A stretch of 64,000 nucleotides of DNA from Bacteroidota bacterium (lineage in GTDB: Bacteria > Bacteroidota > Bacteroidia > NS11-12g > UBA9320). The position numbers and the translations under genes are program-made. This document shows, piece after piece, positions 15,996 through 24,142 of this stretch. The stretch is from contig WGNA01000022.1 in the NCBI GenBank assembly GCA_016124755.1, forward strand, positions 35,900 through 99,899, given 5' to 3'. The notes beneath the pieces are model-generated. The model worked only from the letters and a program-made list of their open reading frames with translations. It was not told the DNA's origin and did not search any database. The stretch's first letter is position 1. Every line of letters starts with the position of its first letter.

Positions 15996-16559
15996 ATGCC
16001 GAAGGATATTGATAAGGAAATTATTGAACAATGCCTTAAAAGGGAAGAGAGAGGTTACAACCGACTCTACCGGGAGATGTTCAGCTTCCTTATCAATATC
16101 TGCATGCGGTATAAAAACAACTATGATGAGGCCGGAGCTGCAACCAATGAAATATTTTTAAAGATCGTGAACGGGCTTTCAGACTTTGATATAAACCGGC
16201 CTATTTATCCATGGGCTAAAACCATTGCGATCCGGTTTTTAATTGATGAGTTCCGGACAAATAAACCGCACCGTGAAAACCAGATTGACGCCGGAGAAAC
16301 ATTGGTGAATGCGGTGGGAAGTGAATCCCGTACCGATGAAAATCTGGGAGTAAAAGATCTGATCAAGATGATCCGCCAGCTTCCGGAAACGATGGCAGAA
16401 GTGTTTAATCTTTTTGCAATCGACGGATATCAGCATAAAGAGATTGCGGAGATGCTGGGTATTTCAGAAGGAACTTCCCGATGGTATTTATCAAAAGCAA
16501 GAGAAATTCTGAAGCAACGGATTTACCACGAAGAGAAAACCACAACCGTGACAAAATGA
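15996..16559 (+). CDS. RNA polymerase sigma factor, ECF (sigma-70) family
   Basis: The 187-residue protein has region 2 (NRLYREMFSFLINICMRYKN, then NEIFLKIVNGLSDFD and PYPWAKTIAIRFLIDEFRT-like core at about 65-90). Region 4 follows (LPETMAEVFNLFAIDGYQHKEIAEMLGISEGTSRWYL split across about 130-170) with a clear helix-turn-helix. ECF factors direct RNA polymerase to a small regulon and are usually held by a membrane anti-sigma factor. The next gene overlaps its stop by ATGA and encodes a membrane protein with a cytoplasmic N-terminus that could play that part. The upstream neighbour is a T9SS cargo gene. The target promoter is unknown. Confidence 0.92.
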   Translation: MPKDIDKEIIEQCLKREERGYNRLYREMFSFLINICMRYKNNYDEAGAATNEIFLKIVNGLSDFDINRPIYPWAKTIAIRFLIDEFRTNKPHRENQIDAGETLVNAVGSESRTDENLGVKDLIKMIRQLPETMAEVFNLFAIDGYQHKEIAEMLGISEGTSRWYLSKAREILKQRIYHEEKTTTVTK

Positions 16560-17878
16560 AGAACGAGGATATGGATATCGATAAATTGTTCAGGGAGGGT
16601 ACACAACAAGATTACCCTTACGATGAAGCACTTTGGAATCAGGTTTCCGGAAGATTACCCGTCTCAGGCGGTGGAAGAAAAGCAGGACTCATTATAGATT
16701 CGGTGATAATCGCTTTATTGGCATGTATGCTCACTATATTCTGGCCTTCTTCAGATCGTATCGCTTCTGCAAATCGCGGAACAGATTGGAAAAAGCAATT
16801 TCATTATTTCGCTCACAAGCATCAAAACATTTCAACTCAAACCAAATTAACAGACCACGATTTCTCTGTTAAAATTGAATCGTCGGTTCAAAAAAATATC
16901 GAATCGTCAGGGAAAATTATAGTAGCAACAGAGAAATTTCAGTTGGAATCAATTCAACAAAATATTGATCCAACTTCGGAAAAAACAGTATTGCCGAGGA
17001 TTGAAACAGAATCAGTGGAAGCATACCATCACGTGATTGGAAATTACTGGAATTTAGAGACACAGAAACCCGAATACATCGGACAAATACTGTCTGGCTC
17101 GGCATTAAACCTGACACCACAGAACACTTTACTTAATTTTGGTATTGAACATCGAAGATGGATTTACTCGATTCAATTGGAAGCGGCGACCTCAATTTCC
17201 GGATCGAAAAATTTCCGGGATCTACGACCTTTAGTTCAAAACTATCGTAGTAAAAATGAATCCTTTGTGAATGCTCAAAACGCGGGGGTACTTTTCGGTA
17301 TTCACCGAAGATTCGCATTTATACAAACCGGATTTTTCCAACAGCAAATAACCGAACATCTTGATTATACCTGGTTTGATCCGAAGACTTCGTATAACGT
17401 AACTCAGAGTCGCTTCAAGATTCTCAATAATTCATTTTTAAAAGACGGACAAATTGTTACACTTCTCGGGCATGAATACGATACCGCCGTTGTTCAGGAT
17501 TCGGCAATGCAGAAATTTACAGCAGATCAGAAGTTCAAATCGTTGATAATTCCGATACGGGTAGGTCGCGAATGGGATTTTGGGAAACTCAGCTTTGCGA
17601 TTTGGGCTCAACCGTCTGTTCGTTTTAATTCAACTTTCAGAGGTGTTTATATATTAGATAATTTAAAAGGTGTTCAACAGGAAGGAGCAAACCAAAATGT
17701 GGTTCGTTCAACTTCTTATCAATTGGGATTCGGAGGGAATGTTCAATACCATATAAATCCGAATTATGCATTTGGAATAAATCTTTCGGGAAATCGGGAG
17801 TTGAGTTCGTCTTTGATGGCTGCGAATCAATACTTCCGTTGGACGTCGGCAGGTTTCTATATCCGGAGAGAATTCTGA
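16556..17878 (+). CDS. Membrane protein coupled to the ECF sigma factor; candidate anti-sigma factor with barrel-like C-terminus
   Basis: The ATG at 16556 overlaps the sigma factor TGA (ATGA), giving 440 residues. Residues 1-43 are acidic and likely cytoplasmic (MDIDKLFREGTQQDYPYDEA). A membrane helix spans about 44-63 (AGLIIDSVIIALLACMLTIF). A polar periplasmic segment runs to about 165. The rest (about 170-440) is an alternating amphipathic, aromatic-rich region ending in Phe (FYIRREF), resembling a small outer-membrane beta-barrel of the PorT/OMP_b-brl kind. Coupling to the sigma factor suggests anti-sigma or signal-receiving function (inference). No FecR or zinc-finger anti-sigma motif is visible. 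A longer in-frame start at 16481 would lie within the sigma gene and is less likely. Confidence 0.65.
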   Translation: MKNEDMDIDKLFREGTQQDYPYDEALWNQVSGRLPVSGGGRKAGLIIDSVIIALLACMLTIFWPSSDRIASANRGTDWKKQFHYFAHKHQNISTQTKLTDHDFSVKIESSVQKNIESSGKIIVATEKFQLESIQQNIDPTSEKTVLPRIETESVEAYHHVIGNYWNLETQKPEYIGQILSGSALNLTPQNTLLNFGIEHRRWIYSIQLEAATSISGSKNFRDLRPLVQNYRSKNESFVNAQNAGVLFGIHRRFAFIQTGFFQQQITEHLDYTWFDPKTSYNVTQSRFKILNNSFLKDGQIVTLLGHEYDTAVVQDSAMQKFTADQKFKSLIIPIRVGREWDFGKLSFAIWAQPSVRFNSTFRGVYILDNLKGVQQEGANQNVVRSTSYQLGFGGNVQYHINPNYAFGINLSGNRELSSSLMAANQYFRWTSAGFYIRREF

Positions 17879-17909
17879 TTAACTTAAAATGTGAGCAAAA
17901 GTGATTGAG

Positions 17910-17917
17910 TACTTTTG
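17910..17917 (+). promoter_or_regulatory. Predicted -7 box for the aldehyde dehydrogenase gene
   Basis: TACTTTTG matches TAnnTTTG and lies 18 bp before the ATG at 17936. It overlaps an in-frame TTG at 17915, which argues that the ATG is the real start. Confidence 0.45.
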
Positions 17918-17935
17918 AACCTCATTTCACATTGC

Positions 17936-19381
17936 ATGATCATTATAAAGAATTTCATTAACGGGGAAATGGTTGATCCCGTTGACGGAGATTGGGTAGA
18001 TAACTATGAACCGGCAACCGGGAAAGTTTATTCGAAAATTCCTGCCTCCAACTCGAAGGATGTTGAAAGAGCAGTTGAAGCGGCCAAGAATGCATTTGCA
18101 GAATGGAGTGAATGGCGGTTGGAAGATCGATCCAGAGTTCTGCTCCGGTTATCCGAATTAATTGATGAAAATCTTGAGATTCTGGCCAAAGCTGAAAGTC
18201 GAGATAACGGCAAACCGCTTTGGTTGGCGAAAAGTGTTGATATACCAAGAGCCAGAGATAATTTTTCCTTCTTCGCAACCGGTATAAGGCATTTTGCTTC
18301 TGAAAGTCACCGTACCTCAGATCACATTATTAATTATACAACCCGGAAACCGATAGGTGTAGCCGGTTGTATTTCGCCCTGGAATCTGCCCTTATATTTA
18401 TTTAGTTGGAAAGTTGCGCCGGCACTGGCAGCCGGCAACACGGTGGTTGCCAAACCGAGTGAGGTGACACCAATGAGTGCCTATTTATTATCCGAACTGA
18501 TTAATCAAGCGGGAATTCCCAAAGGAGTTTTCAATATTGTTCATGGTCTGGGTGGTGATGTGGGAATGGCGATCGTTGAACATCCGGATGTTCCGTTAAT
18601 TTCATTCACCGGTGGAACTGTTACCGGAGCAACCATCGCCCGAACAGCAGCACCAATGTTTAAAAAACTAAGTCTGGAACTTGGTGGCAAAAACCCAAAT
18701 CTGATTTTTGATGATTGCAATTTTGAAAAAGCCTTAAAGACGACACTTAATTCATCGTTTGCCAATCAGGGTCAGATATGTCTTTGCGGTTCCCGGATTT
18801 ATGTTCAGCGCGGCATTTATGAGAAATTCAGAGATGCTTTTGTTGAAAAGGTTTCTAAAATGAAAGTCGGAAATCCGGCAGATGACGACAGCAGATTGGG
18901 AGCGATAGTTTCCAAACCTCATTTCGAAAAAGTGAAATCGTATATTCAATTGGCGCAGGAAGAAGGCGGTAAAATTCTCACCGGCGGGGTTGAGGTAAAA
19001 ATGGATGGAGAATTTTCGGAAGGCTGGTATTTACGACCAACCATCATAGAAGGATTGAACGAAAGCTGCCGGACAAATCAGGAAGAGATTTTTGGTCCGG
19101 TGGTTACCATTCAACCATTTGATACGGAGGAAGAAGCGATTCGACTTGCGAATAGTACGGGATATGGTCTTGCGGCTACGGTCTGGACAGAATCTATTAA
19201 CCGTGCACATCGGGTTTCGGACAAACTGAAATCTGGAATTGTATGGGTGAATTGCTGGTTGGTTCGCGATCTGAGAACGCCGTTTGGCGGTGTAAAAAAT
19301 TCGGGTGTTGGAAGAGAAGGAGGCTGGGAAGCATTGAGATTCTTTACGGAGCCGAAGAACATCTGCATTAAATACGATTGA
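17936..19381 (+). CDS. NAD(P)-dependent aldehyde dehydrogenase, 2-aminomuconate semialdehyde dehydrogenase-like
   Basis: Translation from the ATG gives 481 residues, normal for the ALDH superfamily. The NAD-binding fold has TGGTVTG, the general base is Glu248 (LSLELGGKNP) and the nucleophile is Cys282 in FANQGQICLCGSRIYV. The ICLC context and the closing GVKNSGVGREGGWEALRFFTEPKNICI resemble ALDH8A1 and bacterial 2-aminomuconate or hydroxymuconate semialdehyde dehydrogenases, suggesting a role in kynurenine or aromatic catabolism. Substrate remains inferred because no other pathway gene is adjacent. It is a single gene with its own -7 box. Confidence 0.88.
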   Translation: MIIIKNFINGEMVDPVDGDWVDNYEPATGKVYSKIPASNSKDVERAVEAAKNAFAEWSEWRLEDRSRVLLRLSELIDENLEILAKAESRDNGKPLWLAKSVDIPRARDNFSFFATGIRHFASESHRTSDHIINYTTRKPIGVAGCISPWNLPLYLFSWKVAPALAAGNTVVAKPSEVTPMSAYLLSELINQAGIPKGVFNIVHGLGGDVGMAIVEHPDVPLISFTGGTVTGATIARTAAPMFKKLSLELGGKNPNLIFDDCNFEKALKTTLNSSFANQGQICLCGSRIYVQRGIYEKFRDAFVEKVSKMKVGNPADDDSRLGAIVSKPHFEKVKSYIQLAQEEGGKILTGGVEVKMDGEFSEGWYLRPTIIEGLNESCRTNQEEIFGPVVTIQPFDTEEEAIRLANSTGYGLAATVWTESINRAHRVSDKLKSGIVWVNCWLVRDLRTPFGGVKNSGVGREGGWEALRFFTEPKNICIKYD

Positions 19382-19482
19382 GCATTCAGACGAGGTCAAT
19401 TGTAAGGTGTCTGACAAAAGATGCTGATCGTTGGAATTGTTTGCTGAACGATGGTGAGGAAGTGGGAGGTGTTGGGGTAATT

Positions 19483-19530
19483 CGTGTGCGCATGCGGGTG
19501 CGAAGAAGCCCTTAAGGGCTTTCTCAATGG
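19483..19530. repeat. Palindrome-plus-alternating-tract element, copy 1
   Basis: A 14-nt alternating pyrimidine-purine tract (CGTGTGCGCATGCG, 19483-19496) is followed by the 16-bp perfect palindrome AAGCCCTTAAGGGCTT (19506-19521), within a 27-bp unit at 19504-19530. The second copy is 280 bp downstream. Confidence 0.8.
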
Positions 19531-19766
19531 GAGCAAATCAGCTTTCGATCTCACCCAATTCTCTATCCATTTTTTGACCAATCGCATTTTTTAGGTACGA
19601 GATCTCACGCTAATAATCAGATCCAACTTCCAGTTTCAACCCATAACCACGAATCAACATTCAATTCGGATTCAACCGATAAACTCATTGGTGTAAAATG
19701 ATGATAAACGAAGGGAAATTTTTCTTAACGCCGGTTGTTTAAATGTGAAACGGAGGTAAACTCGCT

Positions 19767-19810
19767 CACGTACGCGCACAGGTAGAAGCCCTTAAGGGCT
19801 TTCTCATTGG
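19767..19810. repeat. Palindrome-plus-alternating-tract element, copy 2
   Basis: The tract CACGTACGCGCACA (19767-19780) is followed by the same 16-bp palindrome (19786-19801) inside a 27-bp unit (19784-19810) that differs from copy 1 at one base. The surrounding 510-bp spacer (19382-19892) holds no convincing gene. Confidence 0.8.
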
Positions 19811-19880
19811 TCTCAGGTCAACCCCAATCCTCCCCAAAACCACACCCATCTTCCTTACAATTTCCTGTCTCCGTTCATCC

Positions 19881-19888
19881 TATATTTG
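19881..19888 (+). promoter_or_regulatory. Predicted -7 box for the DUF4290-murA genes; possibly leaderless
   Basis: TATATTTG is an exact TAnnTTTG match and the ATG follows after only CCCC (start at 19893). The likely transcription start therefore coincides with the start codon. Confidence 0.5.
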
Positions 19889-19892
19889 CCCC

Positions 19893-20528
19893 ATGGAACA
19901 CGGCATGACCTACAACACTCAGGAAGTTCCCATGGTAATTTCTGAATACGGACGAATCATTCAGAAAATGACGAACGAACTTCTCTTAGTGAACGACAGA
20001 ATTAAACGAACCGAACTGGCCGAAGGCATCATTCAGGTGATGATAAGTCTGAATCCTCAGGTGAAAGAACTCGATAATTACGAACAAAAACTTTGGGATC
20101 ACCTGCATATTATTTCTGAATACAATCTGGATGTGGATTCGCCATTTCCGGCTCCGCAAAAAGAATCGGCCGGACTAAAACCCGACCCAATTCCATACAA
20201 AGATGAGCTGATCAAATTCCGGTTCTACGGCCGCAATCTTCAGCAAATGGTTGAGCAAGCTGCCGAGATCGACAACACCGAAATGAAACGCGCAATGGTT
20301 AATTATATCGCGTCATTCATGGTGAATTCTTCGCGCAACTGGAATGATGAAAATCTCGATAAACAAACCGTAATTCAACATCTCAAGACACTTTCAAAAG
20401 GACAGTTGAAAGTAGAAGAAGACGATCTCGAGATTTATATCGAAAATCGCCAGAAGCGACCGAAGAATAATCACGGAGGCAACCATAAAAACTTCAAGAA
20501 GAAAAAACCTAAAAGAAATATCCGGTAA
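19893..20528 (+). CDS. DUF4290 family protein
   Basis: The 211-residue protein starts MEHGMTYNTQEVPMVISEYG, the usual beginning of DUF4290 proteins, which occur next to murA across Bacteroidota. The body is mostly helical with conserved SEYGRIIQKM, NYEQKLWDHLHIISEY and ASFMVNSSRNWN. The C-terminus is a strongly basic tail (KNFKKKKPKRNIR) that could bind nucleic acid or acidic surfaces. No signal peptide is present, so it is cytoplasmic. The function is unknown. The conserved position 5 bp before murA suggests a role tied to cell-wall precursor synthesis (inference). Confidence 0.88.
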   Translation: MEHGMTYNTQEVPMVISEYGRIIQKMTNELLLVNDRIKRTELAEGIIQVMISLNPQVKELDNYEQKLWDHLHIISEYNLDVDSPFPAPQKESAGLKPDPIPYKDELIKFRFYGRNLQQMVEQAAEIDNTEMKRAMVNYIASFMVNSSRNWNDENLDKQTVIQHLKTLSKGQLKVEEDDLEIYIENRQKRPKNNHGGNHKNFKKKKPKRNIR

Positions 20529-20533
20529 AAACT

Positions 20534-21841
20534 ATGGGAACATTCAGAATCGAAGGCGGACATAAGCTAAAAGGCAGTATCACTCCACAAGGCGCAAAAA
20601 ACGAGGCGCTTCAGGTATTGTCGGCAGTTCTGCTCACCGATCAGGATGTAACCATTTCCAACATTCCCGATATCCGGGATGTGAACCGGTTGATCGATCT
20701 TTTAAAAGGCCTCGGGGTTGCCGTTGAACAAACGGGAGAAGGAGCTTACCGCTTCAACGCCTCCTCCATTGACCTTCAATATCTTCACTCCCCCGAATTC
20801 AGAAAAAAAGCTGCGAGCATCCGCGGATCAGTGATGATAATCGGACCATTACTTGCCCGATTTGGCAAAGGCTACATTCCGAGTCCGGGAGGAGATAAAA
20901 TCGGAAGACGAAGACTCGACACACATTTTATCGGTTTTGAAAAACTGGGAGCCCGTTTCAATTTTTTACGGGAAGAGAATTTTTATGCCATCGAAACCGA
21001 CGGGTTGAAAGGAACATACATGTTGCTTCCGGAAGCCTCGGTAACAGGAACAGCAAACATTGTTATGGCCGCTGTTTTGGCAGAGGGAATTACGCAGATT
21101 TATAATGCAGCATGCGAACCTTATGTTCAGCAACTCTGCAAAATGCTGAACCGAATGGGGGCAAAGATTTCGGGTGTCGGGTCTAATTTGCTTACCATAG
21201 AAGGCGTAAGCTCACTTTCAGGATGCGATCACAGGTTGCTGCCAGACATGATCGAAATCGGAAGTTTTATCGCCATGGCTGCGCTCACCGATTCCGATAT
21301 TACCGTTCCCGATTGTGCAGTTTCCGAATTGGGAATGATCCTCGAAACCTTCAGCAGGTTGGGTGTTAACTTCGATGTGAACGGCGATACAATTCATATA
21401 CACGACAACCGCGAATACACCATTGAAAGTTTTATCGACGGTTCCATGATGACCATTGCCGACGCTCCCTGGCCCGGCCTTACTCCGGATTTGCTGAGTG
21501 TAATTCTGGTAATGTGTACCCAGGCAAACGGCAATGTGCTCATACATCAGAAAATGTTTGAAAGCCGCTTGTTCTTTGTCGACAACCTCATTGATATGGG
21601 GGCGCAAATCATTTTGTGCGATCCGCACAGAGCAACTGTTATGGGATTAAACCGCAGAGTAAAACTTCGGGGAATCCAAATGACTTCCCCCGACATTCGC
21701 GCAGGGGTTTCTCTACTAATTGCCGCGATGAGTGCCGACGGCATCAGCCATATTCACAACATTGAGCAAATCGACCGGGGATATCAGAATATTGAGGGAA
21801 GACTCAATGCCATCGGTGCTAAAATCGAACGTCTTTCCTGA
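20534..21841 (+). CDS. murA: UDP-N-acetylglucosamine 1-carboxyvinyltransferase
   Basis: The 435-residue protein matches the normal MurA length and has the EPSP-synthase-like double fold. It transfers enolpyruvate from PEP to UDP-GlcNAc, the first committed step of peptidoglycan synthesis. The GAKNEAL segment supplies Lys22-Asn23. The loop that in Escherichia coli carries the fosfomycin-reactive Cys115 here reads PGGDKIGRRRLDTH, with Asp121 in the Cys position. That substitution is known from other bacteria to give intrinsic fosfomycin resistance while keeping activity. The gene lies 5 bp after DUF4290 and just before a thioredoxin-like gene, consistent with one operon. Confidence 0.96.
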   Translation: MGTFRIEGGHKLKGSITPQGAKNEALQVLSAVLLTDQDVTISNIPDIRDVNRLIDLLKGLGVAVEQTGEGAYRFNASSIDLQYLHSPEFRKKAASIRGSVMIIGPLLARFGKGYIPSPGGDKIGRRRLDTHFIGFEKLGARFNFLREENFYAIETDGLKGTYMLLPEASVTGTANIVMAAVLAEGITQIYNAACEPYVQQLCKMLNRMGAKISGVGSNLLTIEGVSSLSGCDHRLLPDMIEIGSFIAMAALTDSDITVPDCAVSELGMILETFSRLGVNFDVNGDTIHIHDNREYTIESFIDGSMMTIADAPWPGLTPDLLSVILVMCTQANGNVLIHQKMFESRLFFVDNLIDMGAQIILCDPHRATVMGLNRRVKLRGIQMTSPDIRAGVSLLIAAMSADGISHIHNIEQIDRGYQNIEGRLNAIGAKIERLS

Positions 21842-21843
21842 CG

Positions 21844-22353
21844 ATGATCCGGCGCTTTTTCTTCCTCTTTTTTAGTTTAATCGCCTTCCGGTCTTTAGCC
21901 CAAACCCACCCAAATACAGGTGATTCGATACATCTTTCAACTTGCCGGCTTGCAGGAGATTCGTTAAACCTACCGGAACTTTCAAAAGGTTATGTGCTAA
22001 TGGAATTCTGGGCGAGTTGGTGTGCGCCCTGCAGATTTCGGAACCGGGAAATCGAAAATTATCGTAAAGCAAGACTCTTGCTTGATTCAGGTGAAATTAA
22101 ACTTTCGTTTATCGGTGTTTCACTTGATACGAGTTTGGGAATTTGGCAAAAGGCACTCACAAACGACAAACTGAAATGGGACGCTCAGTTATGCGACACG
22201 TTGCGCTTTAAAGGCTGTGTGAATCAACGTTGGGGAATCACGTATTTGCCGTTTAATTTTTTAATTAATCCGGAAGGAATTGTTATCGGACAAGGACTTT
22301 CCATTCGCGAGATCGAGGAGATACTGGAAGCTGAGCAATCGAAAAAAGAATAA
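21844..22353 (+). CDS. TlpA/thioredoxin-like exported oxidoreductase
   Basis: The 169-residue protein has a signal peptide (FFFLFFSLIAFRSLAQ). A thioredoxin fold carries the redox motif WCAPC in VLMEFWASWCAPCRFRNREI and a conserved cis-Pro region (GITYLPFNFLINPEG). This TlpA/ResA-like layout points to thiol-disulfide chemistry in the periplasm, possibly for cytochrome or envelope protein maturation (inference). It starts 2 bp after murA ends and is likely co-transcribed. Confidence 0.88.
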   Translation: MIRRFFFLFFSLIAFRSLAQTHPNTGDSIHLSTCRLAGDSLNLPELSKGYVLMEFWASWCAPCRFRNREIENYRKARLLLDSGEIKLSFIGVSLDTSLGIWQKALTNDKLKWDAQLCDTLRFKGCVNQRWGITYLPFNFLINPEGIVIGQGLSIREIEEILEAEQSKKE

Positions 22354-22436
22354 TTCGGGTGTCACATTGGCACTTTTAATTTAAAATATTCACTGGCAAC
22401 ACATTTGTTAAAACCGTTGCGTACTTGAAAAAGGCT

Positions 22437-23006
22437 ATGAAGAAAACTAATGACGAAAAGATTCAGGCTGAAACTCCCGAGCAAAACGAAGAAGTGAAAA
22501 ACGGAGATGGTCAGACAACCGAATCAGATAAAAACAGTGAGCAAACTGCTGATGCATCAAAAGATGTTGCAGCACAGATTGCAGAACTCAACGACAAATA
22601 CCTCAGACTTTATTCTGAGTTTGACAATTACCGCAGAAGAACGGCAAAGGAAAAACTTGACATGATGAAGTCGGCCTCCGCTGACTTGCTGACAGAATTA
22701 CTGCCGATTGCCGACGACTTTGACCGAACAGTGGGTTCATTCGAAAATGTGAATGAAAAAGATATGAATGCCATCATTGAAGGAATCGTATTAGTGCACA
22801 ACAAATTCAAAGGTGTGCTCGAGAAACAAGGGCTGAAGTTTTTTGAAGCTAAAGAGCAACCTTTCGATCCTGATTTTCATGAAGCCATCACCAAAATACC
22901 TGCACCTTCAAGTGATTTAAAAGGGAAGGTGGTTGATGTGATTGAAAAGGGATATATGTTAAATGATAAGGTTTTGCGCTACGCCAAAGTTGTAGTGGGA
23001 GAATAA
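22437..23006 (+). CDS. grpE: Nucleotide exchange factor GrpE
   Basis: From the ATG at 22437 the protein is 189 residues. A disordered acidic N-terminus (about 1-45) precedes a long coiled coil ([29 protein letters not shown]) and the C-terminal beta head ([20 protein letters not shown]). GrpE releases ADP from DnaK. dnaJ follows after 4 bp, as usual in Bacteroidota. dnaK is not in the window. A TTG at 22425 is in frame but less likely as the start. Confidence 0.95.
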   Translation: MKKTNDEKIQAETPEQNEEVKNGDGQTTESDKNSEQTADASKDVAAQIAELNDKYLRLYSEFDNYRRRTAKEKLDMMKSASADLLTELLPIADDFDRTVGSFENVNEKDMNAIIEGIVLVHNKFKGVLEKQGLKFFEAKEQPFDPDFHEAITKIPAPSSDLKGKVVDVIEKGYMLNDKVLRYAKVVVGE

Positions 23007-23010
23007 AAAT

Positions 23011-24141
23011 ATGGCTAAAAGAGATTATTACGAAGTTCTTGGGGTTGATAAAAATGCAACGGAAGCCGAGCTAAAAAAGGCGTATCGAAAACTTGCAATT
23101 CAGTATCACCCGGATAAGAATCCCGATAACAAAGAAGCGGAAGAGAAATTTAAAGAAGCTGCAGAAGCATACGAAGTTCTTAGCAACCCGGACAAAAAAG
23201 CCCGTTACGATCGGTTCGGACATCAGGGAGTTGGCGGCCCGGCAAGTGGAGGTTATAGCGGTGGCGGTATGTCGATGGACGACATATTCAGTCAGTTTGG
23301 TGATATCTTCGGTGGGCACAATCCGTTCGAAAGTTTCTTCGGTGGCGGAGGTGGCGGACGCAGCGGCAGAACGCGACAGGCAGTTGGTTCTAATATTCGT
23401 ATTAAACTAAAATTAACGCTTGAGGAAGTCACACACGGCGTTGAAAAGAAAATTAAATACACCAAAAAAGTAGTTGCCGACGGAGTTCAATTCGCTACGT
23501 GTTCAAAGTGTGGCGGACGTGGTCAGGTGGTGCAGGTAACCAATACCTTTTTGGGTCAGATGCAAACGGCAACAACCTGCCCGGTCTGCGGAGGTTCCGG
23601 AAAAACAATCAGCAATCGCCCGGCGGGTTCCGATCAGCACGGACTTGTTAGTCAGGAGGTAACCACAACCATTAACATTCCCGGCGGAGTTGAACAAGGC
23701 ATGCAACTTTCGGTGGGTGGAAAAGGAAATGAGATCGCGGGTGGAATACCGGGAGATCTCATTATAGTGATTGAAGAGAAACTTCACGACAACTTAAAGC
23801 GGGAAGGAAATAATATCATTTATAACCTATACATCAGTTTTCCGACGGCTGCTTTGGGAGGAGACGTTGAAGTTCCGACGGTAGATGGGAAAGTCCGGAT
23901 TAAAATTGATCCGGGAACACAGGCAGGAAAAATTCTAAGACTAAAAAATAAAGGGGTTCCGGAATTAAACGGTTACCACAAAGGCGACCAGCTAATTCAG
24001 GTTAACGTGTGGACACCAACCAAGTTAAGTTCCGAAGAAAAATCCCTGTTAAAGGAATTAGAGAAATCCGAAAACTTTAAACCGAATCCGGGAAAATCAG
24101 AGAAAGGTTTCTTCGACAGAATGAAGGAGTACTTTCATTGA
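23011..24141 (+). CDS. dnaJ: Chaperone DnaJ with two instead of four zinc-binding motifs
   Basis: The 376-residue protein has a J domain with HPD at residues 33-35, then a long Gly/Phe-rich linker (about 72-120) and the C-terminal substrate domains. The central zinc region keeps only two CxxCxGxG motifs (Cys164/167 and Cys190/193). Where the first and fourth motifs would stand the sequence reads [12 protein letters not shown] and [10 protein letters not shown]. Only one of the usual two zinc centres can therefore form. The loss looks clean rather than a frameshift, and I recall similar reduced DnaJ in flavobacteria. It works with DnaK and GrpE in folding and stress. The stop is 1 bp from the convergent beta-helix gene. 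Confidence 0.95.
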   Translation: MAKRDYYEVLGVDKNATEAELKKAYRKLAIQYHPDKNPDNKEAEEKFKEAAEAYEVLSNPDKKARYDRFGHQGVGGPASGGYSGGGMSMDDIFSQFGDIFGGHNPFESFFGGGGGGRSGRTRQAVGSNIRIKLKLTLEEVTHGVEKKIKYTKKVVADGVQFATCSKCGGRGQVVQVTNTFLGQMQTATTCPVCGGSGKTISNRPAGSDQHGLVSQEVTTTINIPGGVEQGMQLSVGGKGNEIAGGIPGDLIIVIEEKLHDNLKREGNNIIYNLYISFPTAALGGDVEVPTVDGKVRIKIDPGTQAGKILRLKNKGVPELNGYHKGDQLIQVNVWTPTKLSSEEKSLLKELEKSENFKPNPGKSEKGFFDRMKEYFH

Positions 24142-24142
24142 T

